42,424 bases of DNA from Candidatus Hadarchaeum sp. (GTDB lineage: Archaea > Hadarchaeota > Hadarchaeia > Hadarchaeales > Hadarchaeaceae): NCBI GenBank assembly GCA_020725055.1, contig DYFS01000005.1, positions 1 to 42,424 on the forward strand, written 5' to 3'. Position 1 is the first letter of the stretch. Every line of letters begins with the position of its first letter. The position numbers were made by a program, and so were the translations under genes. Under the pieces are notes generated by a model. The model did no database searches. It saw only the letters and a list, made by a program, of their open reading frames with translations, and was not told where the DNA came from. Positions 38,822 to 42,424 of the stretch are shown here, one piece after another.

Positions 38822-40215
38822 AAATGAGCGAGGCCGTGAAGAGCAGGGAATATCTGACCGTCGGCAGGGTCTCAGGCCCCCTGATGATAGTTGAGGGGGT
38901 CAGTGGTGTCGCCTACGGTGAGGTCGTTGAGGTCACCACGCCAAGCGGCGAGACCAAGCGCGGCCAGGTGCTCGATGCTTATGAAGATCGTGCCGTGGTC
39001 CAGGTCTACGAGGGAACGGGTGGCATCGACACCCTCCAAACCCGGGTCAGGTTCACGGGCGAGACGGTGAAATTCGGTGTTGGGCTTGAGCTTCTGGGCA
39101 GGGTCTTCAGCGGGAAAGGCGTATCGATTGACGGCGGCCCCAAGCCGATATGTGAGGAAGAGCTCGATGTTCACGGTGCGCCGATAAACCCGTCCGCGCG
39201 TGAGTACCCGAGCGAATTCATTCAAACCGGGATTTCAGCAATCGATGGGATGAACACCCTCGTGCGCGGGCAAAAACTCCCCATCTTTTCAGGGGCTGGC
39301 CTCCCCCACAACGAGCTCGCCGCCCAGATAGCGAGGCAGGCGAAGGTTCTCGGGGAGGAAGAGAGATTTGCAGTTGTCTTCTGCGCGATGGGGATAACCC
39401 ACGAGGAGGCCGCTTTCTTCATCAAAGATTTTGAGCGGACGGGCGCACTCGAGCGGGCGTCGGTATTCCTCAACCTAGCGAACGACCCTGCCATCGAACG
39501 CATTCTAACGCCGAGGCTTGCTTTAACAACCGCCGAGTACCTGGCTTTTACTCAAGGTATGCATGTGCTCGTGATTCTGACCGATATGACAAACTATGCC
39601 GAAGCCCTTCGCGAGATTTCCGCCGCGCGCAGTGAGGTACCTGGACGCCGGGGCTACCCGGGCTACATGTACACCGATCTCGCGACTGTGTACGAGCGGG
39701 CGGGGAGGATACTGGGCAAGCGGGGCTCGATTACACAGATGCCGATCCTGACCATGCCTGGGGACGACATCACCCACCCAATCCCGGACCTCACGGGTTA
39801 CATCACGGAAGGACAGCTCTGCATGGACCGCGAACTCCACCGCAAGGGCATCTATCCCCCGCTCAACGTCCTGCCCTCGCTGTCTAGGCTGATGAAGGAC
39901 GGCATAGGGGAGGGGCACACCCGCGAGGACCACAGCGACGTCTCCAACCAGCTCTACGCCTGCTACGCCGAGGGGCGCGACCTCCGGGCCCTCGTCGCAG
40001 TCGTTGGTGAGGAGGCATTGACCGAGCGCGACCGCCGCTACCTAGACTTCGCGGACCGGTTTGAGCGGGAGTTTGTCAATCAAGGCAAGGCCGAGGATCG
40101 CTCGATCGAGGCGACGCTCGACCTGGGCTGGGAGCTCCTCCGCGCGCTGCCTGAGGGTGAGCTCAAGCGCGTTGACCCGCGGTTTGCCGCAAAGTACCTG
40201 CGACCGCGTGAGTGA
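38818..40215 (+). CDS. atpB: A-type ATP synthase subunit B
   Basis: [88 protein letters not shown]. Confidence 0.96.
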   Translation: MKMSEAVKSREYLTVGRVSGPLMIVEGVSGVAYGEVVEVTTPSGETKRGQVLDAYEDRAVVQVYEGTGGIDTLQTRVRFTGETVKFGVGLELLGRVFSGKGVSIDGGPKPICEEELDVHGAPINPSAREYPSEFIQTGISAIDGMNTLVRGQKLPIFSGAGLPHNELAAQIARQAKVLGEEERFAVVFCAMGITHEEAAFFIKDFERTGALERASVFLNLANDPAIERILTPRLALTTAEYLAFTQGMHVLVILTDMTNYAEALREISAARSEVPGRRGYPGYMYTDLATVYERAGRILGKRGSITQMPILTMPGDDITHPIPDLTGYITEGQLCMDRELHRKGIYPPLNVLPSLSRLMKDGIGEGHTREDHSDVSNQLYACYAEGRDLRALVAVVGEEALTERDRRYLDFADRFEREFVNQGKAEDRSIEATLDLGWELLRALPEGELKRVDPRFAAKYLRPRE

Positions 40216-40246
40216 CTTGGTTAAAAAAGCCCGCATGCAAAAGCTA

Positions 40247-40307
40247 GCGCGCTCGGGGACTCAAAATCCTCATCACCAATCAGCGGGTCAGTCTCGTCAT
40301 CGCGCGC
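40247..40307 (-). ncRNA. Candidate C/D-box guide sRNA
   Basis: Minus strand: GCGC stem, C GCGATGA (40303-40297), 13 nt, D' CTGA (40283-40280), 3 nt, C' GTGATGA (40276-40270), 13 nt, D CCGA (40256-40253), GCGC stem. TATA-like TTTTAAAA (40328-40335) lies ~25 nt upstream. Confidence 0.65.
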
Positions 40308-40519
40308 ATCAAGATTGTCATGCACGGTTTTAAAAGTTGTTTTCTGGTATGTGGTTATTCTGGGGTATCGCGGGTGAGGAAGTAAGCGGCACTCGGGGCC
40401 TCCATCAAAAAATATGGGGGATTACCAAACAGATTACCAACGAAGCCCGTCTGGGGGGCTCCCTCCACCCGCCTCGCAGCCCCAAAAAAACATCACTTCC
40501 CCGCAGAACCAGACGCAAG

Positions 40520-41629
40520 CTACTCTGTGGCGAGCGCGGATATCTTCTCAGCCTTCGCGTGTGCCCGCTTGCGCTCGGCTCGATGGTCGCTCAGGAACCC
40601 CAGCATGAGCTCGATCGCGCGCTTTTTGCAGTCACCGCATATCAGCCCGCCGGTCTTGCAGGCCTCACGCAGCTCGAACAGCTTTTTGTCGTCGGGCATC
40701 AGGTGGTACACGTAGAGCCCGAACACAACACACTTGTCCGGGTCGCCTCCGAGCTTCCGCTGCTCGCGCGCAGTCGGCTGCCCACCGGTGAGCGCATCCT
40801 TAATCTTGCTTGTCGCCCCCCTGGCCGAGTCTGTCAAGAACACCGCTGTCTCGGGCCTGCTGCTCGACATCTTCTCCCCACTCAGGCCTGGTAAGAGGCG
40901 ATGGTAGGTCGAGGATGGCAAGATGAACTTGAACTCGTCGCTGAACCTTCCCGCGACGTCGCGCGCGAGCCTGAGGTGCGGGTCTTGGTCCACACCGACT
41001 GGAACAACCGTCGGGCGGGGTCCACCGAACTCCTCGAGCTGGGGGTGTAGGATGTCCGCAACGTCGACCATGGGGTAGAAGATGTGGGCGATGTTTGACT
41101 CGCCCTTGAAGCCGTAAATCGCGCGCATCTCGCTGAAGTTCACCTTCCGCGCCAAGGCGAAGGCGAGGTGGCGCACCACATCGCTGCGGGACTGGAAGTA
41201 AACGCGGCACTTGCTCAAGTCGAGCCCAAGCGCAAGGAGGTTCGTGAGGTACTCGTCGGTGGCTATTTTTTTGGCCTCCCTGAACGACACGCCGCGCGCT
41301 GCATAAGCCTCGAGGTCGGCGATGCAGAGGAAGATATCCGCCCCCTGCCCCTGGTACCAGGTGAGCTGGTCGACGACGAGCTTGTGCCCGAGGTGCATCC
41401 GCCCACTCGGCATAAGCCCTGTCATCACCACGTACTTCTTGCCGTGGAGCATCGCGTCGAGAACCCTTCCGAAATCGCGGTGCCCGAATATCACCCGCCG
41501 CCGCATCAGGTGGTGGGAATCGGGGATGTCCGCCAGCATCGGCTCGAAGGGCTGGATGCCGAACTCCTCGAGCAGCTTGGTGTAGTCCTCCGGCATCTCG
41601 GCGCTCCAGGGGTCTATCCGAATCGGCAT
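40520..41629 (-). CDS. trpS: Tryptophanyl-tRNA synthetase
   Basis: GLMPSGRMHLGHKLVVDQL; SEMRAIYGFKGESNIAHIFYPMVDVADIL; GEKMSSSRP. Confidence 0.94.
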   Translation of the reverse strand: MPIRIDPWSAEMPEDYTKLLEEFGIQPFEPMLADIPDSHHLMRRRVIFGHRDFGRVLDAMLHGKKYVVMTGLMPSGRMHLGHKLVVDQLTWYQGQGADIFLCIADLEAYAARGVSFREAKKIATDEYLTNLLALGLDLSKCRVYFQSRSDVVRHLAFALARKVNFSEMRAIYGFKGESNIAHIFYPMVDVADILHPQLEEFGGPRPTVVPVGVDQDPHLRLARDVAGRFSDEFKFILPSSTYHRLLPGLSGEKMSSSRPETAVFLTDSARGATSKIKDALTGGQPTAREQRKLGGDPDKCVVFGLYVYHLMPDDKKLFELREACKTGGLICGDCKKRAIELMLGFLSDHRAERKRAHAKAEKISALATE

Positions 41630-42172
41630 TTATGGTCTCTCCCGCGTCAGTGAGTAGTAGGTCACATCCCCCTCCTCATCGACGATCGCAAAAAATATTG
41701 CTTTGCGGACGCTGTGCGCGAGTCGAACCGCGCGGGCGATATCTGTCGACGACAGCCGCGCGCTCTCGGGGATGGCGTGCACGAGGAACTTCGAATGGGC
41801 CTCACCAGGCTTCTCCCCCCGCTCGTAGACCCTGAAGTGCGCCCCGAATTTCAAGCCTGTTTTGATGATGTATCCTCGCGATCGGAGGTCGGAGTAGACG
41901 GGGTACTTCAGCATCAGCTCCGGATCCTGCTTCACCAGCATGGCCGAAAGCTGCTTGAAAGTGATTTTTTCTCCGGTCTCGTGGTCGAGCACCCGGATCT
42001 TGCCGCCATCGAGCAGGTAAAGCGCCTCAATCGGGGCCAGCTGGAGCTTGCCCCCGGCGAGCGGCTTGCCGTAAGAGCCCCGCTGGTAGAGCTGGTTTGC
42101 CTGTGCCTCGTCCCACACCATTATCTTGTTTTTGTAGAGGTGCGCATCCACGACGGGAATTTCGGCCTCCAT
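41630..42172 (-). CDS. endA: tRNA-intron (splicing) endonuclease
   Basis: VYSDLRSRGYIIKTGLKFGAHFRVY...GEAHSKFLVHAIPES...DIARAVRLAHSVRKAIFFAIVDEEGDVTYYSL. Confidence 0.93.
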   Translation of the reverse strand: MEAEIPVVDAHLYKNKIMVWDEAQANQLYQRGSYGKPLAGGKLQLAPIEALYLLDGGKIRVLDHETGEKITFKQLSAMLVKQDPELMLKYPVYSDLRSRGYIIKTGLKFGAHFRVYERGEKPGEAHSKFLVHAIPESARLSSTDIARAVRLAHSVRKAIFFAIVDEEGDVTYYSLTRERP

Positions 42173-42261
42173 GCCGTCCCCCCGCTAAACTAGCCCATGC
42201 TCGATAAGAAGCTTGTGATGGCCAAACCGAGTGTTTATATAAGTGGTTCAACAAAGTAATT

Positions 42262-42418
42262 GTCGAAGCCGGTATCGGCAATCGCGCTAATACCGGGCGG
42301 CGCAGCCGAGACGATGACGAGAGCTTAAAGCTGAGGCAAAATTCTCTTAGCCGAGGATGTGTCACCTCCAACGGAGCCTATGTAGCTGCCCGCCTGGTAT
42401 TACTGATTTGAATTTTTT
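42262..42418 (+). ncRNA. Candidate structured RNA, family unknown
   Basis: TATA-like TTTATATAAG (~42234); closing stem 42289-42300 / 42390-42401 (12 bp, one G-U) continued by CAGC 42303-42306 / GCTG 42385-42388; internal GATGA...CTGA motif; T6 run at 42413-42418; no credible ORF. Boundaries approximate. Confidence 0.5.
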
Positions 42419-42424
42419 GTTACA

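Noticed and set aside
40216-40336. Remnant of atpD after atpB, as expected from the usual F-A-B-D order
   Set aside because: Translations of the gap show no similarity to the subunit D N-terminus; an intact atpD is at 28243-28881
40420-40440. Direct repeat GATTACCAA-ACA-GATTACCAA
   Set aside because: Only two 9-bp copies, no array, no functional context; no CRISPR-like array seen anywhere in the window
40337-40894. ORF 40337..40894 (+) as a gene between atpB and trpS
   Set aside because: Mostly antisense to trpS, with no domain signature; the non-overlapping part contains the trpS terminator-like T-run
42225-42424. tRNA-Trp precursor (because of adjacent trpS/endA and a CTCCAAC string)
   Set aside because: No acceptor stem, T-loop GTTCRANNC in the right place, or D-arm could be assembled around it

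Overview
This 42.4 kb window is archaeal chromosomal DNA. It carries A-type ATPase genes, TFB, archaeal SecF/SecD, an HMG-CoA synthase/thiolase/DUF35 cluster, tRNA endonuclease and TATA-type promoters. Most genes are core functions: trm1, rlmE/ftsJ, GIY-YIG/DUF123, gar1-tfb, DUF211, a MinD-like ATPase, ribose-1,5-bisphosphate isomerase, SAM synthetase, trmI, A-ATPase H-I-K-E-C-F-D and A-B, trpS and endA. The less ordinary content follows. (1) A tight five-gene redox cluster (12.5-16.5 kb) combines the soluble arm of a group-4/formate-hydrogenlyase-like [NiFe]-hydrogenase with a stand-alone HdrB. No membrane or ion-pumping subunits, HdrA or HdrC are visible. This is my best candidate for an undescribed system. 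(2) Two inteins are present, in TFB and in ATPase subunit A, plus a free-standing LAGLIDADG-wHTH ORF. (3) An IS5-like element has matching terminal inverted repeats but a broken transposase frame. (4) Two unannotated RNA candidates are present: a 61-nt C/D-box sRNA (minus strand, 40.25-40.31 kb), one of whose guides is complementary to a Leu(CAA)-type anticodon arm, and a plus-strand RNA at the right edge closed by a ~16-bp long-range stem. (5) The A-ATPase locus is split and divergent around a GT81-like glycosyltransferase fused to a HAD phosphatase. (6) Several promoter-proximal inverted repeats suggest operators, including one between SAM synthetase and a divergent HTH-CBS regulator. All family calls come from reading motifs in the translations. 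No searches were run.
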